Positions 33,653 to 42,293 of a stretch of DNA of 64,000 bases are shown one piece after another (positions within the stretch are counted from its first letter, which is position 1; the number at the start of each line of letters is the position of its first letter). The stretch is taken from the NCBI RefSeq assembly GCF_009258225.1, contig NZ_CP043617.1, positions 2,294,001 to 2,358,000 on the forward strand, given 5' to 3'. Under the pieces are notes generated by a model. That model saw nothing but the letters and a program-made list of their open reading frames with translations. It was not told the origin of the DNA and ran no database searches. The translations under genes were made by a program, and so were the position numbers. The DNA comes from Sulfurimonas lithotrophica. GTDB taxonomy: Bacteria > Campylobacterota > Campylobacteria > Campylobacterales > Sulfurimonadaceae.

Positions 33653-33738
33653 CACAAAAAAGAGTAATCTCTTTTGTTACGTTATCACTAGGATTCCTTC
33701 GGCAGGAAGCCCAATTGCACTTGTGCAATTTATTATTT
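33653..33738 (-). ncRNA. candidate structured small RNA or yajQ leader with terminator
   Basis: On the minus strand an extended -10 box TGTTATAAT (33753-33745) is followed by three hairpins. The first is a perfect 8-bp palindrome AATTGCAC/GTGCAATT (33730-33713). The second is a stem TTCCT/AGGAA with a five-base loop (33708-33694), extendable with one mismatch. The third is AAAAGAG/CTCTTTT with loop ATTA and a six-T run (33675-33656), a good intrinsic terminator. The transcript would be about 85 nt. It ends about 60 bases before the yajQ start, so it could be either an independent sRNA or an attenuating leader. It matches no RNA family I know. Confidence 0.5.
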
Positions 33739-33763
33739 GAGGATATTATAACACAACTACTAA

Positions 33764-34453
33764 CTAAAGAAAGTCAAGTCCCCCGTCAAAGCTTCCAAAG
33801 TTTGGATCCATATAACCGTATTGGGTAGATTTCATTCTCAGTTTTTCGATATCGGCTTTGCTTGATATATCCTGTGGACAAACCATTGTACACTCGTTAC
33901 ATAAGGTACAATCCCAAATACCGTTAGTTTGAATAACATCTATTTTTTCTTTTGCATCCGAATCTCTAACATCACTTACGTATTTATACACACGTGTTAG
34001 TGAAAAAGGACCTTTAAACTCGGGGTTTACCGCATATACCGGACAAGCACTGTAACAAGATGCACATAGTATGCAGTCACTCTGCACCTCATTTAGTTTT
34101 TCATTTTCTTGAGTGACATCAGGTGTAGATGCACTTTTATTTATCCAAGCTTTTGACTTTGCATTAAACTCGTAAGCCTTGTCCATATTTACAACCAAAT
34201 CACGTATAACTTCTACATTTTTTAAAGGCTCTATGACATCACCTTCTTGAACTTTATATGAACAAGCCAGTACCTCTTTTTCATTTACACGCACTGCACA
34301 GCTACCACAAACACTGCTTCTGCATCCGCTAGAGTATGTAAGAGTAGGATCTATTTTTGTTTTTATATAATTAAGAGTCTCTAAAAGCGTCGCACCTTTT
34401 AACTCTGAAACATTGTATTCTACTAACTCGTCTCTTTTTATTTTTATGTTCAT
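33764..34453 (-). CDS. sdhB: succinate dehydrogenase/fumarate reductase iron-sulfur subunit
   Basis: The 229-residue protein carries three Fe-S cluster motifs: a plant-type [2Fe-2S] site (Cys44, Cys49, Cys52, Cys64), CILCASCYSAC (127-137) and CTLCNECTMVC (182-192). All ligands for three clusters appear present. It overlaps the flavoprotein gene by four bases. No membrane anchor subunit (SdhC/D/E, FrdC) or CCG-domain protein follows, so its quinone or other electron partner must be encoded elsewhere. Confidence 0.88.
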   Translation of the reverse strand: MNIKIKRDELVEYNVSELKGATLLETLNYIKTKIDPTLTYSSGCRSSVCGSCAVRVNEKEVLACSYKVQEGDVIEPLKNVEVIRDLVVNMDKAYEFNAKSKAWINKSASTPDVTQENEKLNEVQSDCILCASCYSACPVYAVNPEFKGPFSLTRVYKYVSDVRDSDAKEKIDVIQTNGIWDCTLCNECTMVCPQDISSKADIEKLRMKSTQYGYMDPNFGSFDGGLDFL

Positions 34454-36030
34454 GATGCTACAACTCCGTTTATATCTACTATCGTATGCTTGGCATAGGC
34501 TTCATTTTCATTTGGAAAATCACTTCTATAGTGAGCACCCCTGCTTTCTTCTCTATCAAGTGCGCCTTTTAAAACAAGTCTGGAGAGTTCTAACATATTT
34601 TTAAACTCTAAAAACTCTATTAGGTTTGTGTTATAGATTTTAGACTTATCTTTTACACCCATTAGATGTAGTTTGGATATATAATCTTTTATAGTTTTTA
34701 AACTCTCTTGCAAACTTTTTTTATCTCTTGAAATACCTACGTTTTTATAAAACATATCCCCTAAAGCAGTTCTTGCTTCATAAAAATTTATATCGTTTGT
34801 ATAAGTATTTATTTCATCTAAAATATTATTCGACTCTATTTTATCAACACTGGCATCTACACTAATATTTTTAGCATAATCTGCGGCACTTACTCCCGCT
34901 TCGCGTCCAAATACTACTAACTCTAAAAGTGAGTTACCGCCCAAACGGTTTGCACCGTGGACTCTATGGTTTGCACACTCTCCACAGGCAAACAAACCCT
35001 CAACTTTGGTTTGTGAGTTTTTATCTACCTCTATACCACCCATCGTATAATGCGCTACGGGTTTGATAGGGATTAAATCATATACGGGATCTACATTTTC
35101 ATAAAGTTTTGCCAGTTTTCTCTCTTGGGGAAGTTCTTCATCTATAAACTCTTCGCCCAAGTGACGGATATCTAAAAATATATCCTCACCCTTTTGCATC
35201 TCTTCATGGATGGCACGGGCTACTTCATCACGCGGTAACAATTCATCTACAAAACGCTCACTTTTGGAGTTTAGCAGATGCCCGCCTGCCCCACGGGCAG
35301 ATTCGGATATTAGGATAGATGAGTTTTTAAGTGCCGTAGGATGAAACTGAACAAACTCCATGTCGCTGACTCTTGCTCCTGCTCTAATTGCCGCAGCTAT
35401 ACCGTCTCCGCTTGTTCCTACTGCATTTGTCGAGTGTTTATCATAGATGCGGGCATAACCGCCTGTTGCCAAAACAACAGCATTTGCACTATATACTTCT
35501 ACTTCGCCGCTGCGTTTGTTTAAAACACTAACACCTTCAACTTTGTTTTGCTTAGTTATAATATCTAAGAGAAATCTGTCATTTATAATTTCAATATTTT
35601 TAGAAATAACCTGATCATAAAGAGTATGTAAAATTTTTAAGCCCGTATAATCTTGTGCATAACAAGCTCTGTCTCCACTTGCACCGCCAAGACGTCGATG
35701 TGCGATTTTTCCATCTTTTGTGCGTGAGAACTGAACCCCGATATTATCCAACCACTCTACTGCATCTACAGCTTCTGTGCAGAGTTTTTTTACTTCCTCC
35801 TCACTGGCGATTCCGTGAGCTGATTTTAAAGTGTTAGCAATGTGTGCTTCAACACTGTCGTTTTGCGAGTGTTTTAAAACCGCGTTTATACCGCCTTGTG
35901 CCATAGATGTTTGAGCACGTGTTGGATAATCTTTTGTTAAAACAGTAACGTCTGCACCTGCTTCATGAGCATTTAAAGCCGCAACAAGTCCGGCTCCTCC
36001 GCTACCTATAACTAAAACTTTGTTTTGCAT
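34450..36030 (-). CDS. sdhA: succinate dehydrogenase/fumarate reductase-type flavoprotein subunit
   Basis: The 526-residue FAD protein has GSGGAG (9-14), the substrate-site blocks FHPTALKNS, ESARGAGGHLLN and HYTMGGI, and GANRLGGNSLLELVVFG. The position normally occupied by the covalently flavinylated His (RSHT in FrdA/SdhA) reads RAQT (Gln40), so the flavin is probably non-covalent, as in L-aspartate oxidase and some soluble fumarate reductases. It forms a two-gene operon with the iron-sulfur subunit. It may act in the reductive TCA cycle or as a soluble fumarate reductase. NadB is less likely because of the coupled Fe-S subunit. Confidence 0.82.
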   Translation of the reverse strand: MQNKVLVIGSGGAGLVAALNAHEAGADVTVLTKDYPTRAQTSMAQGGINAVLKHSQNDSVEAHIANTLKSAHGIASEEEVKKLCTEAVDAVEWLDNIGVQFSRTKDGKIAHRRLGGASGDRACYAQDYTGLKILHTLYDQVISKNIEIINDRFLLDIITKQNKVEGVSVLNKRSGEVEVYSANAVVLATGGYARIYDKHSTNAVGTSGDGIAAAIRAGARVSDMEFVQFHPTALKNSSILISESARGAGGHLLNSKSERFVDELLPRDEVARAIHEEMQKGEDIFLDIRHLGEEFIDEELPQERKLAKLYENVDPVYDLIPIKPVAHYTMGGIEVDKNSQTKVEGLFACGECANHRVHGANRLGGNSLLELVVFGREAGVSAADYAKNISVDASVDKIESNNILDEINTYTNDINFYEARTALGDMFYKNVGISRDKKSLQESLKTIKDYISKLHLMGVKDKSKIYNTNLIEFLEFKNMLELSRLVLKGALDREESRGAHYRSDFPNENEAYAKHTIVDINGVVAS

Positions 36031-36108
36031 ATTTATAACTTCCTTATTCAGAGTTATCCTTTAATTAGATGAATTATACAAAAATTTTCTTACCTGAAAA
36101 TTGATATA

Positions 36109-36426
36109 ATGCTTATAAATAAATCAAAAGGCTTTATTATATTTAGTGTTACGTACAAAGAGTTTGAAAAAGCCGTGGAGACACTTGGGCTTATCGGAGT
36201 TGAAACAAAAGAGGGTGTGAAAAAACGCTATCAAAAACTCTCGCGTGAATTTCATCCGGATATGCCTGAGGGTTCAACAGAAAAGTTTCAAGAGATAAAT
36301 AAAGCGTATAAAATTTTAATAAAATATATTGATAACTTTAGATTTCGTTTTACTAAAGAAGAATTTGGCAACCAGCATCCATTCTCCGTAGATGATGATT
36401 CAAACCACCATCATATAGCTAAATAA
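36109..36426 (+). CDS. small J-domain protein
   Basis: The 105-residue protein has a J-domain (about 15-75) with the essential HPD motif in EFHPDMPEG and the final FQEINKAYKIL helix, followed by a His-rich tail (NHHHIAK). It has no glycine-rich or zinc-finger region, so it would act as a specialised DnaK cochaperone. The start is uncertain because no clear ribosome site precedes the ATG. The 3' end overlaps the convergent YqaA-like gene by 16 bases. Confidence 0.75.
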   Translation: MLINKSKGFIIFSVTYKEFEKAVETLGLIGVETKEGVKKRYQKLSREFHPDMPEGSTEKFQEINKAYKILIKYIDNFRFRFTKEEFGNQHPFSVDDDSNHHHIAK

Positions 36427-36818
36427 GCTATTGCCACATAACGTCCAACTCTTAAAAATCCCGCAATAAATAAAAATAGAACAAAATTAAGTCTTAAAAC
36501 ACCTGCAACTAATGTTAGCGGGTCACCTATAACAGGCAGCCATGAAAAAAACAAAATCGGGTAACCGTATTTTTTACCGTACTCCAGACTTTTTGTACCT
36601 ACTTTTGAACTCTCTAGTTTATTATGTGTTTTCTCATAAAGCCAATAACCAAACCAGTAGTTTACAATAATAGCACTAACATTTCCTATAGATGCTATTG
36701 TTATAGCTTTATATACTGGCATATCATTAGCTATAGCCGTTACGAAAGCGATTTCAGAAGAAAAAGGAAAGATTGTAGCAGCCAGAAATGCTGAAAACAG
36801 TAAAGCAACTTCTGGCAT
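36411..36818 (-). CDS. YqaA/DedA-related small membrane protein
   Basis: The 135-residue protein has about four hydrophobic helices and the DedA-superfamily pattern of the YqaA branch (PFSSEIAFV near residue 18 and the re-entrant-like FFSWLPVIGDPLTLVAGVLRL near 88). DedA-type proteins are linked to lipid carrier flipping and membrane homeostasis. It is 9 bases downstream of the D-hydroxyacid dehydrogenase gene and probably in the same transcript. Confidence 0.8.
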   Translation of the reverse strand: MPEVALLFSAFLAATIFPFSSEIAFVTAIANDMPVYKAITIASIGNVSAIIVNYWFGYWLYEKTHNKLESSKVGTKSLEYGKKYGYPILFFSWLPVIGDPLTLVAGVLRLNFVLFLFIAGFLRVGRYVAIAYLAI

Positions 36819-36827
36819 CTCTATCCT

Positions 36828-37751
36828 TTAAAAGGTGTTTTTGATGTTTCGTATTATAGATGCTATTAAAGTATCTCTAGCTTCATCTGAAGCCCAAGCA
36901 ATATGTGGAGTTATATATAGATTATCTTTGTTTTTTACACTAAGAAGCGGATGGTTTTGCATCATCGGTTCCTTTGCTAAAACGTCCAAACCAAAAGATA
37001 TGTTTTTCTCATCTATAATCTTAACTATAGCATCTTCATTGATTATACCGCCGCGACCAAGGTTTAAAATTACAGCTCCATCTTTACACATTAACAACTG
37101 TTCATAATCTAAAAGGTTATTTGTTTTATCGCTTAGCGGTGCATGAACAGATACGATATCGCACTCAGCCAAAAGCTCATCTAAAGTTAAACGCTTATAC
37201 GGTTGTGAGTGATTTTTTCCGCTTGTCGAGTAGTAACAAACTTCTGCACCAAATGCATCTGCTAATTTAGCTACGCCCTGACCGATTGAACCAAGACCTA
37301 TAATTCCCCATTTTTTGTTTTTTATTTCAAAAAACGGACGTGATATATCTGTAAAAACAGGACTTTTTGAATAGCTACCGTCCTTCACATACTCATCATA
37401 ATAACGCGAGTGACCAACTAGATAAAACAACATACTAAACGTATGTTGGATTACAGAATCTGTTGAATATCCTGCTACGTTTTTAACCTCAATACCTCTT
37501 GTCTTGGCTGCATCTAAATCTACATTGTTCATACCTGTCGCAGCTATACATATCAGTTTTAAGTTTGTTGCATCTGCCATAAGAGAGTCTGTTATAACAA
37601 CTTTGTTTGTTACTATAACATCTGCATCCGTTATACGCTCTTTTGTTTGCTCGACACTTGTTGTCTGAAAAACTTCCACATCTCCAAGGCTTTTAAACTG
37701 ACTTAAATCAGTCTCTCCAAAAGTTAAAGCATCTAAAATAACTATCTTCAT
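36828..37751 (-). CDS. D-2-hydroxyacid dehydrogenase (glycerate dehydrogenase-like)
   Basis: The 307-residue NAD-dependent enzyme has the Rossmann motif GLGSIGQGVAKLA (about 151) and the catalytic set Arg in NLGRGGI, Glu in LAKEP and His in ITPHIAWAS. The overall sequence resembles hydroxypyruvate/glycerate dehydrogenases and phosphoglycerate-dehydrogenase relatives without an ACT domain. Substrate is not certain. It lies three bases after purT, consistent with one-carbon or serine-linked metabolism, though that grouping may be incidental. Confidence 0.85.
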   Translation of the reverse strand: MKIVILDALTFGETDLSQFKSLGDVEVFQTTSVEQTKERITDADVIVTNKVVITDSLMADATNLKLICIAATGMNNVDLDAAKTRGIEVKNVAGYSTDSVIQHTFSMLFYLVGHSRYYDEYVKDGSYSKSPVFTDISRPFFEIKNKKWGIIGLGSIGQGVAKLADAFGAEVCYYSTSGKNHSQPYKRLTLDELLAECDIVSVHAPLSDKTNNLLDYEQLLMCKDGAVILNLGRGGIINEDAIVKIIDEKNISFGLDVLAKEPMMQNHPLLSVKNKDNLYITPHIAWASDEARDTLIASIIRNIKNTF

Positions 37752-37754
37752 ATA

Positions 37755-38918
37755 TTAAGCATCTCTTATTTTTTTAATTAATTCACGTGACTTCTCTAAG
37801 GCACGTTCCACTTTATCAAAAACCAGTGCCACAGCCAAACGACGACCCTTATGTGCTTCAGGTTTTCCAAACACTCTTACATAAGAGTTGTCTGTAAATA
37901 AACTCTCATCTACTTCTACAACAGGTGCGTAAGAATCGACTTCACTTTTAAATGCGGCAGATGCACCGTCTCCGTAAAATGTAAAACCTAAAGGCAGACC
38001 AAGTACTGCACGTAGATGCAGTGCAAACTCACTCTGAGATTGAGTTATCAGAGTTACCATTCCAGTATCGTGCGGACGCGGAGAAACTTCTGAGAAGTAA
38101 ACCTCATCACCCTTAACAAAAAGCTCAACTCCAAAAATACCCTGACCGCCAAGTCCGTCTGTAATACGTTTTGCAATATCCTGAGCATTTTGCAGAGCCT
38201 TAGGAGTCATCTGCATAGGCTGCCATGAAAATACATAATCCCCATCACGCTGTTCATGTCCGATAGGCTCACAAAAAACTGTCTCTTTGCCGTTTCTTGC
38301 AGTCAAAAGAGTTATTTCGTAGTCAAAATCTACAAAAGCTTCAACTATAAGCTCACTTGCATCACCGCGAGCTTCTTTTGCTTCCTCCCATGAATGCGGA
38401 ATATCTGATTCACTGCGTGCTACCGATTGACCGTGACCTGATGAACTCATAACAGGTTTTATAACAACGGGAAAACCTAATTCTTTGGCTGCTTCAAGTA
38501 AACCTTCTTGCGTAGTTACAAATTTATAAGGTCCTGTTTTAAGTCCTAAATCTTCCGCAGCAAATGTACGGATATTTTTTCTATTCATCGTTTTATTTAC
38601 GGCATCTGCATTAGGGATAACGTTAAAGCCCTCTTTTTCAGCTTCTAAAAGAGCTTCAATTGAAAGTGCTTCAACCTCAGGCAAAATAAAGTCAGGTTTT
38701 TCTCTTCTAATAATCTCTAAAATAGCATCTTTGTTTTGCATATTTACAACATATGAGCGGTGTGCTACTTGATGTGCGGGAGCATTTTCATACTTATCAA
38801 CTGCTATTGTCTCAAGACCTAATCTCTGAGCTTCGATAACTACTTCACGTCCTAGCTCACCTGAACCTAGTAACATAACTTTTTTTGAATTTGATTTAAG
38901 GGGTGCGGCAAATTTCAT
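37755..38918 (-). CDS. purT: formate-dependent phosphoribosylglycinamide formyltransferase
   Basis: The 387-residue ATP-grasp enzyme makes formyl-GAR from GAR, formate and ATP in purine synthesis. Family features include [19 protein letters not shown] near the start, [12 protein letters not shown] near residue 155, and [20 protein letters not shown] near 285. Length is standard. The 164-base upstream gap is AT-rich and holds its promoter. It is the first gene of a purT, dehydrogenase and YqaA run. Confidence 0.94.
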   Translation of the reverse strand: MKFAAPLKSNSKKVMLLGSGELGREVVIEAQRLGLETIAVDKYENAPAHQVAHRSYVVNMQNKDAILEIIRREKPDFILPEVEALSIEALLEAEKEGFNVIPNADAVNKTMNRKNIRTFAAEDLGLKTGPYKFVTTQEGLLEAAKELGFPVVIKPVMSSSGHGQSVARSESDIPHSWEEAKEARGDASELIVEAFVDFDYEITLLTARNGKETVFCEPIGHEQRDGDYVFSWQPMQMTPKALQNAQDIAKRITDGLGGQGIFGVELFVKGDEVYFSEVSPRPHDTGMVTLITQSQSEFALHLRAVLGLPLGFTFYGDGASAAFKSEVDSYAPVVEVDESLFTDNSYVRVFGKPEAHKGRRLAVALVFDKVERALEKSRELIKKIRDA

Positions 38919-39082
38919 ACAATTTCCTAATGTAAAATAATTAGGAAATTATAGCAAAAGTTTAATACTCTACTATATAAACATAATATACAGTATTTTT
39001 ATTAAATATTATTATTTAAAATTAATAATGAATTAATTTATTTTCCGATACAGTTGTTGTATTTTATTTAAAAGGATTAAAA

Positions 39083-40000
39083 ATGACACAAAAATTAGTC
39101 GCAATTTTATCTATTGCATTGTTCTCTAGTTATATATACGGACATACATTTGAAATACATGATGGAATACAAGAGTTGGATACTCCTACAACGATAGAAG
39201 ATTTAAGTGTATTTAATAACTCTTGTGTAGACTATATCTTAATTAATGATGCTCAAAATGATGAGTTTAAACTTTATACTGCGAATGGTATCGACTATAT
39301 GTTTAATGGTTCTACTTTTAACGAACTTGAAGTAGGACAAAAATTTATCATAAAAGCTTCAGGCAGTTGTAATATTGAAGTAGAAGATATTATTACTCAT
39401 AACGAACTATCATATAAAACCGTAACATCACCTTATACAGGAAGAGTATGGTTGGATAGAAATATTGGTGCTACAGAGGCTTGTTCAACATCAATGGATC
39501 AATCGAATACTAGATGTTTTGGAGACTACTATCAATGGGGTAGAGGTACTGATGGTCATGAAAGTGACATTGCTTCTACAACAACTGTAAAACAAACTAG
39601 TATTACCAATACAAATCGATACTTTGTAAAAGGTAGCTTAGATTGGGTAACTGTAGATTCTGGTGGTGCACTAAGATCAGCGCAATGGTCAAAAACAAAT
39701 GGTAGTTCAGTTTGCCCTGTCGGATATCGTGTACCGACACATGATGAATTTATAGCTGAAAGAAGTGCTAATAATTATTCTTTTCCAACTGACAATTTCC
39801 TTAAGTTACCAGTCCCTGGAGTAAAAACTTGGCATGATGGTACATTAACTAATGTGAGTTATGAAGGTAAACTATGGACTAGCACTCCTAATGGCTCTAG
39901 TGCTTATGTAGCAAGTTATTTATATAACAGTTCCTCTATTGGAATATATTCAACAGATGGTATTTCTAGAGGTAATAGCGTTAGATGTATAAAGGATTAA
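39083..40000 (+). CDS. secreted FISUMP-domain protein
   Basis: The 305-residue protein has a signal peptide (MTQKLVAILSIALFSSYIYG). Its C-terminal half is a FISUMP (Fibrobacter succinogenes major paralogous) domain: VWLDRNIGA, CFGDYYQWGRGTDGHE, CPVGYRVPTHDEF, LWTSTPNGSSAY and NSVRCIKD. Such domains are related to formylglycine/lectin-like folds and occur on cell-surface proteins. The N-terminal half is unassigned. Codon choice is more AT-rich than in the flagellar genes next to it and it stands alone, both compatible with horizontal transfer. Function is unknown. Confidence 0.75.
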   Translation: MTQKLVAILSIALFSSYIYGHTFEIHDGIQELDTPTTIEDLSVFNNSCVDYILINDAQNDEFKLYTANGIDYMFNGSTFNELEVGQKFIIKASGSCNIEVEDIITHNELSYKTVTSPYTGRVWLDRNIGATEACSTSMDQSNTRCFGDYYQWGRGTDGHESDIASTTTVKQTSITNTNRYFVKGSLDWVTVDSGGALRSAQWSKTNGSSVCPVGYRVPTHDEFIAERSANNYSFPTDNFLKLPVPGVKTWHDGTLTNVSYEGKLWTSTPNGSSAYVASYLYNSSSIGIYSTDGISRGNSVRCIKD

Positions 40001-40011
40001 ACTATTTGATG

Positions 40012-40037
40012 TAGAAAGTTCTATTTAGAACTTTCTA
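40012..40037. terminator. bidirectional terminator between FISUMP gene and flgE
   Basis: A perfect 12-bp inverted repeat (TAGAAAGTTCTA, two-base loop) fills the gap between the convergent genes. T-rich bases follow on the plus strand. It should end transcription from both sides. Confidence 0.75.
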
Positions 40038-42206
40038 TTATTGTTTTAGCCCTATAAGTGTTTGAAGAAGTTGGTCAGATGTTGTAATAGTCTTACCGTT
40101 TGCTTGGAAACCACGCTGAATGATTATAAGCTGAGTTAGCGAACGTGAGAGATCAACGTTTGATGCTTCCAGTGCCGCCGCTTGGATAAACCCACGTCCT
40201 GCAGTAGCTGCAGTACCGATAATAGGCTCACCGGAGTTGGCAGTTTGGATAAATACGTTTCCACCCTCGGTAGATAAACCTTCGTTATTTGTAAATTTAG
40301 CCATACCGATTTGTGCAAGACCAAAACTTCTACCGTTTGAAAATGAACCTACTAACGTACCGCTTTGGTCGATTCTGATACCTACCAAATCACCACCGGT
40401 ATAACCGTCTTGGCTTATACCCGATGTAGTTGATTCATCATCATAACTCGTCATACCTGCAAAAGTACCGGCATTACCAAAACTAAGTGATACTTGTTGG
40501 TTCGGAGCTGAACCATTATTACCGCTAAATGATATATTTGGCGGACTATATGAAGATAAAGAACCGTCATTATTAAATCTTACAACACCTGTTTTCTCAT
40601 TATATGGAAAAACCGTATCTATAGTAGCAGGAGAAGGTACAGATATTACCATATCCCATGTTGAACCGGTATTTGGGTTAAGTGCTGTTTTTCTAAACTC
40701 CATTCTAAGCGTATGTTTTGAACCAAGTGAGTCAAATACATCAATAGAACTCGAATGTGTCGCCGCATTAATACTTTCAGAAAATGTTGTACCACCTGTA
40801 CCTGCTGATAATACTGAGCTAAGTGAATCTATAGCATCGGTAAAACGTACATTGTTCGTTGTAGTACCATCTGTAATTGCAGTAATATTTAGAGACATAT
40901 CATAATCATCAGCTGTATTTGTAGGGTTCTTAATAACAAATCTACCAAGATCATCCACTTCAACAGTAACACCAGCAAGACCACCTGCACCATAATCTTG
41001 ATCTTGAGCCTGTTCTTCTAAAGCATAACGCAAGTCTGCCATAGTTTGAAAGGTTTTATCTGCACCGGATGCACTTGAACCACCTGTTGAATTGTATGCA
41101 TATCTAAAGGCTGTATGATGAGTATCGCCTGCAACTAAAGCTGCACCAAAAGCAGGTGTACCAGTAATGGCAGCAGCAGCTACACCTGTAGAACCATTAT
41201 CAGCTACATAAATATTATGAGAAACCGAAGTATCATTATTCTTATTTATAAGATCCAAAGCTCCTGTACCTGAATCATATATAGCATCAACACCGGTTAT
41301 TGCCGTTTGAGCTTTTATAGCTGCCTCTATAAGTGCCCCATTTTGTGCACTTGAATTACCAAGGGGAAGGTTTACTGTAACATTTTGAGTAGTACCATCA
41401 TCTAAAGTAAAATCTACAGAAAATGTTTCTGCTGCACCACCCGTTCCTGGTACAGCAGCCATTAGTTGATGAGTCGAATCTATAAAAGATGCCCATATAC
41501 CCTGTCCGTCTTGAAGAGAAAAGGCTTCACCCGTTCCATTAAACATTACACCTAAATCACCCGAGTTAACAGGATTACCATTTGAGTCTATTGCTGCGGG
41601 TTGAACCGTACCGCTACCACTCGGTATCTCATACGCAGGAGAAAAATGTTCGACTTCTGTTCCTGAATTAAGGTTAGCTTTTAGAACAACTTGTTCCGTA
41701 GCTTTTGCAGGTGTTGTTAATCCCGGCGGGATATTTATGTTTGTTATGGGTGCTGTTGAGTCAACAAGTCCCGTATCTTCATCTCTAAGCCAACCTTGCA
41801 CAATGAAACCGTTGTTATCTACAAAGTTACCTTGTGCATCAAACTTAAAGTCACCTGAGCGGGTATATTTATAAGTGTTTCCCCCATCGGGAGATATAAT
41901 ATAAAAGCCATCCCCTTGAATAGCAACGTCGGTATTTTTATCCGAGTTTTGAACAGAACCCTGAGAGAAGATTCTTGTCATAGAACTTACCGTCGAACCA
42001 AGTCCTACTTGTACGGGATTTTTACCGCCAAGCTCACCTTGGGGTGCTGTTGCTATGGCTTTTGTTTGGGCTAAAAGGTCTGAAAAATTTGCACGAGAAT
42101 ATTTAAAACCTATAGTATTAACGTTAGCTATATTGTTAGATTCAACATCCATCGCAACTTGATGTGATTGTAAACCGGATACACCGGAAAAAAGTGATTT
42201 TAACAT
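40038..42206 (-). CDS. flgE: flagellar hook protein FlgE
   Basis: The 722-residue protein has the FlgE/F/G N terminus (SLFSGVSGLQSHQVAMDVESNN) and C terminus (LTQLIIIQRGFQANGKTITT), which form the rod-like D0 helices. Between them lies a long variable surface region with Ser/Thr/Gly-rich segments. This length is close to the large hook proteins of Campylobacter. A sigma-54 promoter (42264-42279) lies directly upstream, so it can be expressed separately from the genes before it. Confidence 0.93.
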   Translation of the reverse strand: MLKSLFSGVSGLQSHQVAMDVESNNIANVNTIGFKYSRANFSDLLAQTKAIATAPQGELGGKNPVQVGLGSTVSSMTRIFSQGSVQNSDKNTDVAIQGDGFYIISPDGGNTYKYTRSGDFKFDAQGNFVDNNGFIVQGWLRDEDTGLVDSTAPITNINIPPGLTTPAKATEQVVLKANLNSGTEVEHFSPAYEIPSGSGTVQPAAIDSNGNPVNSGDLGVMFNGTGEAFSLQDGQGIWASFIDSTHQLMAAVPGTGGAAETFSVDFTLDDGTTQNVTVNLPLGNSSAQNGALIEAAIKAQTAITGVDAIYDSGTGALDLINKNNDTSVSHNIYVADNGSTGVAAAAITGTPAFGAALVAGDTHHTAFRYAYNSTGGSSASGADKTFQTMADLRYALEEQAQDQDYGAGGLAGVTVEVDDLGRFVIKNPTNTADDYDMSLNITAITDGTTTNNVRFTDAIDSLSSVLSAGTGGTTFSESINAATHSSSIDVFDSLGSKHTLRMEFRKTALNPNTGSTWDMVISVPSPATIDTVFPYNEKTGVVRFNNDGSLSSYSPPNISFSGNNGSAPNQQVSLSFGNAGTFAGMTSYDDESTTSGISQDGYTGGDLVGIRIDQSGTLVGSFSNGRSFGLAQIGMAKFTNNEGLSTEGGNVFIQTANSGEPIIGTAATAGRGFIQAAALEASNVDLSRSLTQLIIIQRGFQANGKTITTSDQLLQTLIGLKQ

Positions 42207-42263
42207 TTTAAATCCTTTTGAACCTATCCCCTTTTGAGATAGTTATCTTAGTAAGAGATATAA

Positions 42264-42279
42264 AGCATATAGTGTTCCA
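42264..42279 (-). promoter_or_regulatory. sigma-54 promoter of flgE
   Basis: The minus strand reads TGGAACACTATATGCT, with the GG and GC doublets ten bases apart as required for RpoN, 58 bases before the flgE ATG. RpoN control of hook genes is established in Campylobacter and Helicobacter. Confidence 0.8.
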
Positions 42280-42293
42280 ACATTTGGAAAACT

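Noticed and set aside
33653-33753. c-di-GMP (GEMM) riboswitch before yajQ
   Set aside because: The conserved GEMM core and tetraloop receptor are not present; only a generic structured leader can be supported.
34450-36030. L-aspartate oxidase (NadB) as the identity of the flavoprotein
   Set aside because: The non-His flavin position fits NadB, but the overlapping Fe-S subunit gene and SdhA-like substrate blocks favour a fumarate reductase/succinate dehydrogenase-type pair.
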